Positions 1 to 9,288 of a DNA stretch of 62,121 nt are shown one piece after another (the stretch's first letter is position 1; the number at the start of each line of letters is the position of its first letter). Under the pieces are notes generated by a model. It saw only the letters and a program-made list of their open reading frames with translations. It had not been told where the DNA came from and searched no databases. The DNA lies in assembly GCA_002348465.1 (NCBI GenBank), contig DEBI01000035.1:1-62121 (forward strand), given 5' to 3'. Source of the DNA: Gemmatimonadales bacterium UBA2960 (GTDB taxonomy: Bacteria > Gemmatimonadota > Gemmatimonadetes > Longimicrobiales > Gaopeijiaceae). A program made the translations under genes and the position numbers.

Positions 1-71
1 ATCAACCTCTCAACGGCGCTAAGAAAATCATCGCGATGATTCTCGACCCCTCAGTAACACTTTATCCGCAA

Positions 72-1004
72 TCAGTTCCGACTGATGTTTGGCAGGATAA
101 AGCGGTACGGGTCCTGTGCGATTCCATCAACCTTCACCTCGTAGTGTAGGTTCGGTGCAGTAGCGGTCCCAGTGCTGCCGACCTTAGCGATAACTTGCCC
201 TCGCGTTACTCTATCACCGGCCTGAACGACCAGCTCCGAAGCATGGCTGTACAGCGTTGTGAACCCGAAACCGTGGTCGATCTCTATGGTGAGTCCGTAT
301 CCTACGACCCAACTTGATCTAGTCACGCGCCCCTTCGCGGCAGCCAATATCGGAGTGCCAGCTGGTGCAGAAATATCAATGCCTAAATGAGGCATCGGCA
401 AATGATGAAGCGGATGCACTCGCGACTCAGAGAACCCACTGCTGATCCACCCCTCTGTTGGGAGAATTGATGGCGTCGACTCCAGTAGCTCTCTGTGGTT
501 GCGAACCGAGTCTGTGGCTTCGGTCAGGCTCTCGGAGAGCAGCTTGGCGCGTCTCTCTAGTTCACTGAGATCGTTGACAGCGGAGTAGATCCGTACCGCA
601 GTCTCAGAGTCATTTTCCGAGAAGGGCAAGAATTCAGACATCCCTATGCCTGGCCCGCCCACACCAACCTCCATGACCTCAGGGCTGATGGCCTCTAGTC
701 CAGCCAGATTGCGGAAGTGGGCATCGTCTTCAGCGACTCGGTCTAGTGTAGCTTCGAGATTCGCAATCTGCGCCTGGAGGTGAGCCAGCCCGGCTTCGAG
801 TGTGCTATTGCGTGCCTCTGTTTCTACTAACTGCGACTTATTGAGTAAGCCAACACCAATGACACTAGCACTCAGAACGACTACTGCGGCCGAGGTCACA
901 CCTGCCGCCACTATCAGTTTCCTCAGGAGCGGAGAAAACGAGTATTGTTTGGCTGGTTGGTCCAGTCCTCTCATAACGAGAAGGGTCCATTTGTCTTGAG
1001 CCAC
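72..1004 (-). CDS. M23 family metallopeptidase (LytM-type), membrane anchored
   Basis: The product has 310 residues. A single N-terminal membrane segment (about residues 29-53) is followed by a predicted coiled coil (about 56-93) and a C-terminal M23 domain. The zinc and catalytic residues are visible: His206 and Asp210 in the PHLGID motif, His254 in LYSHAS and His287 in LHYEV. The family cleaves peptidoglycan peptide bridges or, when anchored like this, works in cell-division and envelope remodelling in the periplasm. The start is GTG at 1004, with AAGGAG four bases upstream. It lies 160 bp downstream of metG on the same strand. Whether this copy is an active hydrolase or an EnvC-like activator cannot be told; the metal ligands look complete, so I favour an active enzyme. 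Confidence 0.9.
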   Translation of the reverse strand: MAQDKWTLLVMRGLDQPAKQYSFSPLLRKLIVAAGVTSAAVVVLSASVIGVGLLNKSQLVETEARNSTLEAGLAHLQAQIANLEATLDRVAEDDAHFRNLAGLEAISPEVMEVGVGGPGIGMSEFLPFSENDSETAVRIYSAVNDLSELERRAKLLSESLTEATDSVRNHRELLESTPSILPTEGWISSGFSESRVHPLHHLPMPHLGIDISAPAGTPILAAAKGRVTRSSWVVGYGLTIEIDHGFGFTTLYSHASELVVQAGDRVTRGQVIAKVGSTGTATAPNLHYEVKVDGIAQDPYRFILPNISRN

Positions 1005-1164
1005 AGTTCTCCTTCACATTCCTTGAGCGCGTGATTCAGTCCTAGGCTCAACGGGACAGATGTGGACCCGAGACCGACAGACTCCGACGAAAAAGTTATT
1101 TGTCACTGGAAAGCGTGGTCAAGCGAGCTGACACTGCGTTGTTTGGATGCGGCCGATGTTGGGC

Positions 1165-2757
1165 TCACGTCGTCTTATCCATCCACTCTGGATCCACTCT
1201 CGGGAAGAGAGGGTCTCCTGTTGCCACCTTTTTACCGGTCATGTCCTCAGCTACTGCCTTTTCTAAGGTTGGAACGCTATCTAGTCCCAAACGGAGCGCG
1301 AGTTCATGCATCTTCTCGGTTGCCACTGGCTGGAATAATGCGCAGAGCACGACCAAGACTCGCGCTAGCGCCGCGAGCGTTTCATCAAGCTCGCCAGCAA
1401 GCTCAGGATCTTTTGCTTGTGCCCAAGGCTTACGCTCTTCGATGTAAACATTAGCGGCTCGAGCCAAATCCATCGCGGCAGCAAATGCGTCATGCACCTT
1501 AAGTTGCTCTATCGCTGCGCGTGCTGATTTGAGTGCGTGATCAACTTCAGGGTCGAGTCCGTTAGAATCTGCTTCTGGCACGAGGCCAGCGCGATATTTG
1601 TTGATCATCGACGTGGAGCGGCTCACCAGGTTGCCCAGTACGTTGGCGAGTTCATCATAACGTGCTAAGAACCGTTCCGGCGTATACGAAGCGTCGGCAC
1701 CTGTGGGCATCTCCCGCATGAGGTACCAACGAACCGCATCCGTGCCGAATGTATCTCGTAGCATGAGTGGGTCCACGACATTGCCGAGAGATTTTGACAT
1801 TTTCGTCTCTCCTACAACCCACCACCCATGAGCGAGGATTTGTCGGGGTACGGGAAGCCCGACACCCATGAGCAGCGTCGGCCAATACACGGAATGTGTG
1901 GTAAGGATGTCTTTACCGACTAGGTGCATGTCTGCGGGCCACCACGAGAGAGTTATATCTTCAAAACCCTGTTCGCCTTCTGCCCTGCTGGGGTCGATCG
2001 CACCTGAAGCGGTGAGGTAATTGATTAACGCGTCGACCCACACATATGCTACATGGTCTCGGTCGAAGGGTAGATCGATCCCCCACGATAGCCGCGATTT
2101 TGGACGCGATATGGATAGGTCGCCGAGAGGTTGTTTCAGAAAGCTCAGGATTTCGTTTTTGCGGATCTCTGGGACAATCCAGTCTGGGTTGTCTTGAATT
2201 TGTTTTACGAGCGCATCCTGCCACTCGCTCATTTTGAAGAAATAGTTTTTCTCTTCAACGTAGGTGACTTCCCGGCCGCAAATCGGACAGGTGCGACCTT
2301 CTCCAAGGTCTTTCTCAGTCCAGTAACGCTCGTCAGAGACACAATACCAGCCTGAATACGTTCCTTCGTAGATCTGATCGCGATCCCAGAGTCGTTGCAG
2401 GAATGCTGTAACGGTCGCTTTATGCTGGTCTTCTGTCGTACGAATGAATCGGTCATATGAGATGCCAAGCCTGTCCCACGCTTGTTTGAAGCGCTCCGCC
2501 ATTACGTTACAGAGTTCAATCGGCTCGACACCTCGCTTTTCAGCTTCATCCTGAATCTTCTGTCCGTGCTCGTCAGTGCCGGTAAGGAAGAAGACGTCCT
2601 TGCCATCCTGACGGTGAAAACGAGCGAGTACGTCCGTCAGGATCGTGGTGTATGCATGGCCAATGTGCGGTTCCCCCGACGCGTAGTAGATCGGGGTGGT
2701 CAGGAACCGGCGTTCGCTCGTGCCCAACCTCAAGTCCTCGCTCAGTCTTCGCGCCAC
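1165..2757 (-). CDS. metG: methionine--tRNA ligase
   Basis: Class I aminoacyl-tRNA synthetase of 530 residues that charges tRNA-Met in the cytoplasm. The HIGH motif is at residues 31-34 and KMSKS at 319-323. A zinc-knuckle region is present with Cys139, Cys157 and Cys160, but the usual second Cys of the first pair is Asp142 (YCVSD). The anticodon-binding helical domain follows. There is no C-terminal EMAP/tRNA-binding domain, so this is the short form. The GTG start lies inside the end of accA (16-bp overlap), which implies translational coupling. TTG codons a few residues further in could also serve as the start. Confidence 0.96.
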   Translation of the reverse strand: MARRLSEDLRLGTSERRFLTTPIYYASGEPHIGHAYTTILTDVLARFHRQDGKDVFFLTGTDEHGQKIQDEAEKRGVEPIELCNVMAERFKQAWDRLGISYDRFIRTTEDQHKATVTAFLQRLWDRDQIYEGTYSGWYCVSDERYWTEKDLGEGRTCPICGREVTYVEEKNYFFKMSEWQDALVKQIQDNPDWIVPEIRKNEILSFLKQPLGDLSISRPKSRLSWGIDLPFDRDHVAYVWVDALINYLTASGAIDPSRAEGEQGFEDITLSWWPADMHLVGKDILTTHSVYWPTLLMGVGLPVPRQILAHGWWVVGETKMSKSLGNVVDPLMLRDTFGTDAVRWYLMREMPTGADASYTPERFLARYDELANVLGNLVSRSTSMINKYRAGLVPEADSNGLDPEVDHALKSARAAIEQLKVHDAFAAAMDLARAANVYIEERKPWAQAKDPELAGELDETLAALARVLVVLCALFQPVATEKMHELALRLGLDSVPTLEKAVAEDMTGKKVATGDPLFPRVDPEWMDKTT

Positions 2758-3692
2758 GCGCCTATGGCCCCGTACTTGGCCCAGCGCTGCGCGTGCAGTT
2801 TGCTTATAGAGAGTTTTTCAAGCGCTGATAGAGTTCTCGCGAGAGCCTCTTCTAAAGCCTTAGATGTCATGTCCCAGTCCTCGTGAGCGCCACCGAGTGG
2901 TTCTGGAACGATTTCTTCGCAGATACCCATCTCGTGCAGATCTTTGGCGGTCAGCTTTAGGGCGTTAGCAGCCTTCTCCTTATGCTCTGCCGAACGCCAA
3001 AGGATTGCTGCACAGCCTTCTGGTGAAATGACTGAGTAGATTGCATGCTCGAGCATAAGAATTCGATCGGTTACACCGATCCCGAGGGCACCACCTGACA
3101 TGCCTTCACCAATTACTATTGAGACTATTGGTACCTTCAAGCGAGACATCTCACGGAGATTGAAGGCAATCGCTTCTCCGATTCCGCGTTCTTCTGAACC
3201 GAGTCCCGGATAGGCTCCAGGGGTGTCAATGAAACTTATGACCGGACGGCCGAATTTTTCCGCCTGCTTTAAAAGCCGCAGCGCCTTTCGGTAGCCTTCG
3301 GGGTGGGGCATTCCAAAGTTTCGTCGCAGATTCTCTTTCATATCCCGGCCTTTTTGCTGGCCGATGATCATGACTGATCGGTCGCCGAGTCTAGCCCATC
3401 CGCCGACTATCGCTTCGTCATCTCGGTACCCTCGATCACCGTGTAGCTCTACCCAGTCGCTAAAGATCCGGCTGATATAGTCGAGGGTGTATGGACGTTG
3501 CGGGTGTCGCGCTACCTGCACCTGCTCCATAGGCGTCAGGTTGGCGTAGGTGCGCACCTTGAGCTCTTGGAGCTTGCCTCTAAGGACCGACACTTCATTA
3601 GACACGTCTATGTCTCGCCTTTCGGCGAGGTCCAGGAGCTTATCGATCTGTGCCTGGATCTCAACGATGTCGCGCTCAAAATCTAAATGCAC
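2742..3692 (-). CDS. accA: acetyl-CoA carboxylase carboxyltransferase subunit alpha
   Basis: The 316-residue protein has the typical length and sequence of AccA, including the N-terminal helical region, the RPYTLDYI segment and the glycine-rich GEGMSGGALGIG stretch of the crotonase-like carboxyltransferase fold. With AccD it transfers carboxyl from biotin carboxyl carrier protein to acetyl-CoA, the first step of fatty-acid synthesis. AccD and the biotin carboxylase parts are not in the window. The start is GTG at 3692, without a strong ribosome-binding site. The end overlaps the metG start by 16 bp. The 189 bp upstream of it, up to the MFS gene, shows no clear terminator or promoter. Confidence 0.96.
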   Translation of the reverse strand: MHLDFERDIVEIQAQIDKLLDLAERRDIDVSNEVSVLRGKLQELKVRTYANLTPMEQVQVARHPQRPYTLDYISRIFSDWVELHGDRGYRDDEAIVGGWARLGDRSVMIIGQQKGRDMKENLRRNFGMPHPEGYRKALRLLKQAEKFGRPVISFIDTPGAYPGLGSEERGIGEAIAFNLREMSRLKVPIVSIVIGEGMSGGALGIGVTDRILMLEHAIYSVISPEGCAAILWRSAEHKEKAANALKLTAKDLHEMGICEEIVPEPLGGAHEDWDMTSKALEEALARTLSALEKLSISKLHAQRWAKYGAIGAWRED

Positions 3693-3881
3693 GGCTTTTC
3701 TCAGGGCTCCACGAATAAGGCCTCAGAACGTTCCTGAAGGCAGGTAAACTCGCGGGTTTTAGCAGTCCGACGCAAGCGAGTCATAGCTGCTTAAGCTAAC
3801 CGGCAAGCACTACGCCTTAAGCTGATTTGTTCCTTTTCGTTTAAGAACTACCGGACCTTTTCGGGTTTTCTAGATAGGCGA

Positions 3882-5090
3882 TTAGTCGGACTCATGTGGC
3901 GGCTCCGGTACAAAGAACCAGACGATTAGACCCATAATCAAGACGAATGCTGCACTGAGTACGGTATTCGATCCATACCCGATGTCAGCGTAGAGCGGCC
4001 CTGCAACAGCTCCGCCAAGCGCGAAACCGACCTGGCCGAGGGCAACTGTTAGGCTCATCAGGGAACCTCTACGCTCGTCTGATACTAGCGCGGTCAACAG
4101 GGCTGAAAATGGACTGATGCGCATTGCGACCAGGACCATTGTAAAGAAGAAAAACACATATGCGGCAACGGGACCCGTAATAAACTGAGTCGTCAGGAAC
4201 ATGAGGATCGAGAGGCCGACGCACGACATCAGAATAATCCCTTTTCGGCCGATCTTGTCGGAGAGTTTCCCGGCGTTTGGTCCCGTGAGCACGTTTGCTA
4301 CGCCGCCTACCACGAACATCAGTGCGATTTGGTCGCCCGTGAGTCCGACCGAGCGCTCAAGCCAGGTGGGTAGGTAGATCACAAAGATCGAGACTCCTAG
4401 GAACATCATAAAGTAAGCGCCAGCAGCCCACGCGATGTCGGGACGCCGAAGCATGGCCATGTAATCAGTCGCTGCTTTGCTCACGGATAGCCGGTGTTTA
4501 CTTCGTAGAACGTTCGGTTGCGGGACACGGAGAAAAAGCAGGATGACCGTCAGCCCCATGGTTATTGCGAACAGATAGAACGGCGAGCGGAATCCCCAGC
4601 GATCTGCCATCAAAATACCCATGGGTATCCCGAAAATTTGACCGAATGCTGACCCACTCATAACCCACCCAGTGGCCCATCCACGGCGCTCGTAGGGGAA
4701 GTAGTCTCCTATGTACGAAACCGCTGCTCCACTGAGCATGCCTCCCGCGCACCCCGCGAAAATCCGGACCGTTATGAATGAGTAGTATCCGGTCACAAAA
4801 CCGTGCATGAAGAGTGCGGCCGCCATCGACGTGCAGCCCAATATAAGAATCTGCCGCCGCCCGACTTTGTCCGAGACCGGGCCAGCAAGGATCGCAAATA
4901 TCCCGACCATGATTGAGTATACTGAGACGAGTGTGCCCAACAGGGCATCTGGGATAGCTAGCTCGTCACCGATCCGCGGAAGGATCGGTGACAGGATCAT
5001 CGTCTGGCTAGCTGAAGAAAAGACCAATAGCCAAAGGGTGAAGACGATAATGTAGGCCTCGAGACGATTTGTTTCTCCGGAGCGCCTCAA
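3882..5090 (-). CDS. MFS transporter, drug:H+ antiporter-like (DHA1 type)
   Basis: The 402-residue polytopic membrane protein has about twelve hydrophobic segments. The MFS signature between segments 2 and 3 appears as GPVSDKVGRRQIL, and its pseudo-repeat in the second half as GKLSDKIGRKGIIL. It resembles Bcr/CflA or AraJ-type exporters; the substrate cannot be told. The TTG start shares four bases (TTGA) with the stop of the upstream SDR gene, so the two are probably co-translated. The SDR may make or remove a compound that this pump handles, but this is only context. Confidence 0.86.
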   Translation of the reverse strand: MRRSGETNRLEAYIIVFTLWLLVFSSASQTMILSPILPRIGDELAIPDALLGTLVSVYSIMVGIFAILAGPVSDKVGRRQILILGCTSMAAALFMHGFVTGYYSFITVRIFAGCAGGMLSGAAVSYIGDYFPYERRGWATGWVMSGSAFGQIFGIPMGILMADRWGFRSPFYLFAITMGLTVILLFLRVPQPNVLRSKHRLSVSKAATDYMAMLRRPDIAWAAGAYFMMFLGVSIFVIYLPTWLERSVGLTGDQIALMFVVGGVANVLTGPNAGKLSDKIGRKGIILMSCVGLSILMFLTTQFITGPVAAYVFFFFTMVLVAMRISPFSALLTALVSDERRGSLMSLTVALGQVGFALGGAVAGPLYADIGYGSNTVLSAAFVLIMGLIVWFFVPEPPHESD

Positions 5091-5863
5091 CCGCTCTTTC
5101 GCTCCATATAGCCGGGGTATCGTTGAACGGTCGGCATCATCACAAGATTGAAGATGTCTACATGGGGTGGAGCGTTGGCTACGTATATCACTGCATCCGC
5201 GACGTCGTCAGCTTTTAGTGGGACTGTATCCGAGTACACTGACGTGGCACGGTCTGAGTCTCCATCGAACCGAACTTCGCTGAACTCCGTTTCGGCCAAG
5301 CCCGGATCAACGCTAGAAACCCGTATGCTGGTCCCGAGCAGGTCGATATTCATAGCTTCGCTTAGCGCCCTAACAGCAAACTTCGTGGCGTTGTAGACTG
5401 CGCCTTTCGGATAGACCCAGCGGCCAGCGATTGATCCGATGTTGATCACGTGCCCGTGGTCACGTTCGATCATATGCGGCAGAATCGCTCGGGTAACGTA
5501 AAGTAGACCTTTGACATTGGTATCGATCATCTCATCCCAATGGTCGAGGTCTCCATCTTGGAGCTTGTCTAAGCCTTTGGCTTTTCCTGCGTTGTTGACC
5601 AGTACGTCCGGGATGAGACCTTCTTGGACGAGTGTGTCGACGTAGGCTCCCACGGCGTCGCGATCGGTCACGTCCAGCTTTGCCGTGTGCACATCGACTC
5701 CGTGGTCTTCCGTCAGGGATGAGGCGAGGCTGTCGATCCTATCGAGCCGGCGTGCCGACAGTAGTAGGTTCGAACCCTGCCTTGCGAAGTATCGTGAGCA
5801 GGATTCACCTATTCCTGCTGACGCGCCTGTGATCAGGACGCGTTTCCCAGCGAGTCTGTTCAT
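5087..5863 (-). CDS. SDR family NAD(P)-dependent oxidoreductase, YdfG-like
   Basis: A classical short-chain dehydrogenase of 258 residues with the TGASAGIG cofactor loop, NNAG, the Ser-Tyr-Lys catalytic set (GSIAGR...YNATK) and the PGLAETEFSEVRF segment typical of YdfG-type 3-hydroxy-acid/serine dehydrogenases. The likely reaction is NADP-dependent oxidation of a 3-hydroxy acid such as serine, allo-threonine or 3-hydroxypropionate; this is family knowledge, not visible here. The ATG at 5863 is preferred because it places the Rossmann start close to the N-terminus; the frame stays open to a TTG at 5926. It overlaps the MFS gene by 4 bp and diverges from the gene at 5978. Confidence 0.88.
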   Translation of the reverse strand: MNRLAGKRVLITGASAGIGESCSRYFARQGSNLLLSARRLDRIDSLASSLTEDHGVDVHTAKLDVTDRDAVGAYVDTLVQEGLIPDVLVNNAGKAKGLDKLQDGDLDHWDEMIDTNVKGLLYVTRAILPHMIERDHGHVINIGSIAGRWVYPKGAVYNATKFAVRALSEAMNIDLLGTSIRVSSVDPGLAETEFSEVRFDGDSDRATSVYSDTVPLKADDVADAVIYVANAPPHVDIFNLVMMPTVQRYPGYMERKSG

Positions 5864-5977
5864 GCCGATATGGTGTCGGGGGTTCAAGAGTCGGCTGAGA
5901 TTCGCCTCGCCGCGGCGGGGATGCAACGGGGGGCTCTCTGTGCTACCGTGGCGTTGGATTCATCAGGGGAGTAGTGC

Positions 5978-7201
5978 ATGAACAAGAAGCAGGTAGGTGC
6001 ATGGGCGTTGTTCGACTTCGCTAACTCGGTTTACCCGGCGGTGATTGTCTCCGTTGTCTTCCAGATTTTCTTCATCGAAACGATTGTTGGGAACGAGGCG
6101 GGCGAGGGTGACGCATTGTGGGGACGGGCCGTTTCGCTCTCGGCTTTAATCGTGGCTCTGAGTGCACCGGTTCTCGGAGCCATTGCTGACCGAGCGGGTG
6201 TCAGAAAGCGCTTCATGGCGGTCTTCGTCGCCATGTGCATCACAGGCGTTGCACTGTTCACGACGCTTGAGCCGGGGATGATACTCTACGGTTTCATTCT
6301 GTTTTTGATCGCCAACGTCGGCTTCGAAGCCTGCTTGGTCTTCTATAACGCTTATTTACCGGAGATAGTCCCGCAGGAAAAACAAGGGTGGGTCTCGGGG
6401 TTGGGTTTCGGTGTCGGATACGCCGGCTCCGCGCTAGGACTGGTGATGGCGCTTCAGTATGCCACGTCCAACATCCAGATCGTGTGGATCATGGTCGCGG
6501 GCATGTTTCTCGTTTTCTCAATCCCGAGCTTCCTGTACCTGCCGAAGGATGGAAATGGCTCGATGACGGTACCTCAGGCTGCGGTATGGGGCCTGACTGG
6601 CTTCAGAGAGCTATGGGGTGAGGTGATGGCTCATACTGAGATGAGGCGTTATCTGCTCGCATACTTCTTCTACATTGACGGAGTGCTCACGGCGATCTAC
6701 ATGTCGAGTACTCTCGCTTCGAATACGTTCGGGTATGAACAGGAAGAGTTGATCTATCTGTATTTAGCCATCCAAGTTGCGGCGCTCATCGGCGCCTTCC
6801 TTTTAGCAAAACCAACGGACTATCTTGGTCCCAAGAAAGTCGTGACTGGCGTGCTTGGGCTTTGGATCGCGATAGCAATCGGGATCTTCTTCGTCGAGTC
6901 GAAAGAGGCGTTCGCCGTGCTCGGACTACTGGCAGGCTTCGGACTCGGTTCGATTCAGGCCGCCAGTCGTGCATTTATGGCGAGCCTCATCCCGGATGGA
7001 CGGGAGTCTGAGATGTTTGGTTTCTATGCGTTGTGCGGTAAGTCGTCGTCGGTCATCGGACCTCTGATTTTCGGTCAGGTTGCACTTATGACCGGTGGGA
7101 ATCAGAAGTTTTCGGTTATGTCGATCAGCGTTCTCTTCGTAGTGGGTGCCTGTCTACTTCAGCGTGTGAACGACCCGAAGGCGGCTCTGGTGAAGATCTG
7201 A
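5978..7201 (+). CDS. MFS transporter, UMF1 (Atg22-like) family
   Basis: The 407-residue membrane protein starts with the WALFDFANSVYPAV segment that marks the UMF1/Atg22-like branch of the MFS superfamily, followed by about twelve hydrophobic helices. Yeast Atg22 exports amino acids from the vacuole; bacterial members have no settled substrate. The ATG at 5978 has an AGGGGAG ribosome-binding site a few bases upstream. It diverges from the SDR gene across 114 bp that must hold both promoters, though I saw no convincing -35/-10 pair there. The M20 hydrolase gene converges on it. Confidence 0.88.
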   Translation: MNKKQVGAWALFDFANSVYPAVIVSVVFQIFFIETIVGNEAGEGDALWGRAVSLSALIVALSAPVLGAIADRAGVRKRFMAVFVAMCITGVALFTTLEPGMILYGFILFLIANVGFEACLVFYNAYLPEIVPQEKQGWVSGLGFGVGYAGSALGLVMALQYATSNIQIVWIMVAGMFLVFSIPSFLYLPKDGNGSMTVPQAAVWGLTGFRELWGEVMAHTEMRRYLLAYFFYIDGVLTAIYMSSTLASNTFGYEQEELIYLYLAIQVAALIGAFLLAKPTDYLGPKKVVTGVLGLWIAIAIGIFFVESKEAFAVLGLLAGFGLGSIQAASRAFMASLIPDGRESEMFGFYALCGKSSSVIGPLIFGQVALMTGGNQKFSVMSISVLFVVGACLLQRVNDPKAALVKI

Positions 7202-7279
7202 TGTGATTCTTCGATTCTGGTTTCTACACCCGGGTCTTACTCGTAGTCATTATTTTCATCTCATTGGCGTTCGGAATTT

Positions 7280-8620
7280 TCATGCACCTTCGTCGATCGC
7301 CAGCAAGGTGTCGAGCAGGATATTCGTGCCATTGACGATATCCGTGGCTTCCGTGCGTTCTTCAGGAGCGTGACTGATCCCGCGTATTGAAGGTACGAAG
7401 ATCATTCCAACGGGGCACAGCAGGGCGATGCTCTGCGCGTCGTGCCCAGCTCCTGAGGGCATCCGTATAGATGAGAGATTACGGTCCTGCGCGCTTTGTT
7501 CGATCATGTCTCGCAGACGAAGATCAGTTGGAGCGGCGCGGCTGATGTAGAACTGTCTGAAAGAAAATGTCACCCCGCTCGCCTCTGAGATATCAGCGGA
7601 TCGAGCGTGGATTGCTTCGAAGGTGCTTTGAATCCCGTCCATGGTTAGGTCACGGATCTCAAGTGTCAGTATGACGCGACCCGGGATTACGTTCGGTGCG
7701 CCTGGCTCTGCTTCAAGGCGCCCCACGGTCGCTACTTGGCGGCCTTTGGTGTCCCTCGCTATTCGATGAACGGCTGTGATAAACCGGGCTGCACCGACCA
7801 TAGCGTCTTGTCGACGATCCATTGGTGTCGTGCCTGCATGGTTCGTCATACCCTCGACCACAACTGTCCACCTAGTGATTCCCACTATGCCTTCAACCAC
7901 ACCGATATCGATATCATCTTGATCTAGCACAGCACCCTGCTCGACATGGAGTTCGAGAAACGCTCCGAGTGACCCGGGGTCTCGTCGGGCATCGGCGAGG
8001 CGATCGGGGTTACCCCCCAGGCGACGCAGACCTTCTCGGATCGTGTATCCTGACGCTGTTTCAATATCCAGTTCAAATGGCGCGACTTCTCCGACTAGGG
8101 CGCGGCTCCCTGTTTTACCACCTTCTTCGTTTGTGAAGAAGACGAGTTCCAGAGGGTGTCGTGTCACGTGTCCAGCATCGGCCAAGACTGTAGCGATTTC
8201 CATCGCACCCATCGAGCCCACCTGACCATCGTAATTGCCGCCTCCCGGCACCGAATCGATATGTGAGCCGAACATGATCGGGTTCAGTGACGCGTCACTG
8301 CCCACCTTGCGGGCTACCAGGTTCCCAACGAGGTCACGCTCGACTGTGAAGTCTGCGCTTCGCAGATGGCCCGCACACCAGTCGAGAGCCTCGATATTAG
8401 CGTCGCTAAAGGCGACCCTGTCTATCCCTCCGGCTTCATTCGCTCCGAATGTCGCGAGGGTCTGCATTCGTTCCCCTAGTCTCTGAGGATCTGCCGAAAG
8501 GCGCTTGGACCACCCTGTTTGGCGGGCGGAGTAAATGGATCGCAGGGGGCCTATCTCGCTTATCCAGGCTCCGGCGGCGGCCACGGATGCGAGTCGAGTG
8601 AATTGTCTTCTTTTCATCAT
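7280..8620 (-). CDS. Zn-dependent hydrolase, M20 family N-carbamoyl-L-amino-acid hydrolase / allantoate amidohydrolase type, Tat-exported
   Basis: After the start at 8620 (two consecutive ATG codons) the protein has about 446 residues and begins with a twin-arginine signal (MMKRRQFTRL followed by an alanine-rich stretch). Dinuclear metal-site residues of the M20 carbamoylase branch are visible: HIDSVPGGGNYDG, the glutamate pair in FFTNEEGG, LELHVEQG and the late GISHAPEE histidine. The family hydrolyses N-carbamoyl amino acids, ureidopropionate or allantoate. Export by Tat is uncommon for this normally cytoplasmic family. The frame is open about 120 codons further upstream, but that part has no signal or family match. 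The divergent neighbour is a secreted RidA-like lipoprotein. Confidence 0.88.
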   Translation of the reverse strand: MMKRRQFTRLASVAAAGAWISEIGPLRSIYSARQTGWSKRLSADPQRLGERMQTLATFGANEAGGIDRVAFSDANIEALDWCAGHLRSADFTVERDLVGNLVARKVGSDASLNPIMFGSHIDSVPGGGNYDGQVGSMGAMEIATVLADAGHVTRHPLELVFFTNEEGGKTGSRALVGEVAPFELDIETASGYTIREGLRRLGGNPDRLADARRDPGSLGAFLELHVEQGAVLDQDDIDIGVVEGIVGITRWTVVVEGMTNHAGTTPMDRRQDAMVGAARFITAVHRIARDTKGRQVATVGRLEAEPGAPNVIPGRVILTLEIRDLTMDGIQSTFEAIHARSADISEASGVTFSFRQFYISRAAPTDLRLRDMIEQSAQDRNLSSIRMPSGAGHDAQSIALLCPVGMIFVPSIRGISHAPEERTEATDIVNGTNILLDTLLAIDEGA

Positions 8621-8698
8621 GGTCGGGACTATAGCGTGGCTAGGCGCATACGACGACCTTGCCAGAACCCGCCGCTGCTTACTGAAGGAGAATATGAC

Positions 8699-9208
8699 AT
8701 GCGCTTCCGTAAAGGCTTCACAACACTTCTGGCTCTGGGCTTTCTTATTTCTGGATGCACGATCGAGCCGCGAACTGATCGAGGCTCTGCACAAACGCAG
8801 GACCAGGAGAGGAATCGGAGACAGGTCATTCAACCGGACGGCGTAGCTAGCTTGCCGATATTTTCGCTCGCCATTCGTTCTGGGGATTTGATTTTTTTGT
8901 CGGGTCAGCTTGGCGCGGTTCCGGGTGAGAATCCGCCGCGAATAGTCGAGGGTGGGATCGAAGCTGAGACCCGACAAACGATAGAGAATATCGCAGCCGT
9001 CCTCGATGCTGCAGGTGCAACGCTTCAGGACTTACTTAAGTGCACGGTCTTCCTAGCTGATATCGAAGACTATGCAGCCATGAATGCGGTCTACGCTGAA
9101 TATTTCAAATCCGACCCGCCGGCACGAGCGGCTCTCGCTGGAAGCGGACTGGCTCTCGGCGCTCTTGTCGAACTGGACTGCATTGCAGTTGCGCCAAGTT
9201 CGGGATGA
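8699..9208 (+). CDS. RidA/YjgF/YER057c/UK114 family protein, lipoprotein
   Basis: The product has 169 residues. A lipoprotein signal (about residues 1-20, lipobox LISGC) is followed by a short linker and a full Rid domain. The Rid arginine equivalent to E. coli RidA Arg105 is in PPARAAL and the glutamate in VELDCIAV. Rid proteins hydrolyse reactive enamines/imines to keto compounds; most are cytoplasmic, so an envelope-anchored copy is unusual. The ATG at 8699 is preceded by GAAGGAG at 8684-8690. It lies 78 bp from the divergent M20 hydrolase and 80 bp before the sugar operon. Confidence 0.87.
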   Translation: MRFRKGFTTLLALGFLISGCTIEPRTDRGSAQTQDQERNRRQVIQPDGVASLPIFSLAIRSGDLIFLSGQLGAVPGENPPRIVEGGIEAETRQTIENIAAVLDAAGATLQDLLKCTVFLADIEDYAAMNAVYAEYFKSDPPARAALAGSGLALGALVELDCIAVAPSSG

Positions 9209-9259
9209 GGTAAATGGGCGACATTCATTAGCGAAAAGCAGCGCTGACCCTAGTTTGTT

Positions 9260-9280
9260 CCGATCTCATTTTAAGATCGG
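9260..9280 (+). other. small inverted repeat upstream of the sugar operon
   Basis: A 7-bp perfect stem, CCGATCT (9260-9266) with AGATCGG (9274-9280), closes a 7-base T-rich loop. It ends directly before the GAGGAG ribosome-binding site of the Gfo gene that starts at 9289. No T-tract follows, so it is not an obvious intrinsic terminator. It could be an operator or a structure that hides the ribosome-binding site; this is inference. Confidence 0.4.
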
Positions 9281-9288
9281 GAGGAGTA

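Noticed and set aside
8621..8977. 119-residue N-terminal extension of the M20 hydrolase
   Set aside because: It overlaps the RidA-like lipoprotein gene and precedes a clear Tat signal at 8620.
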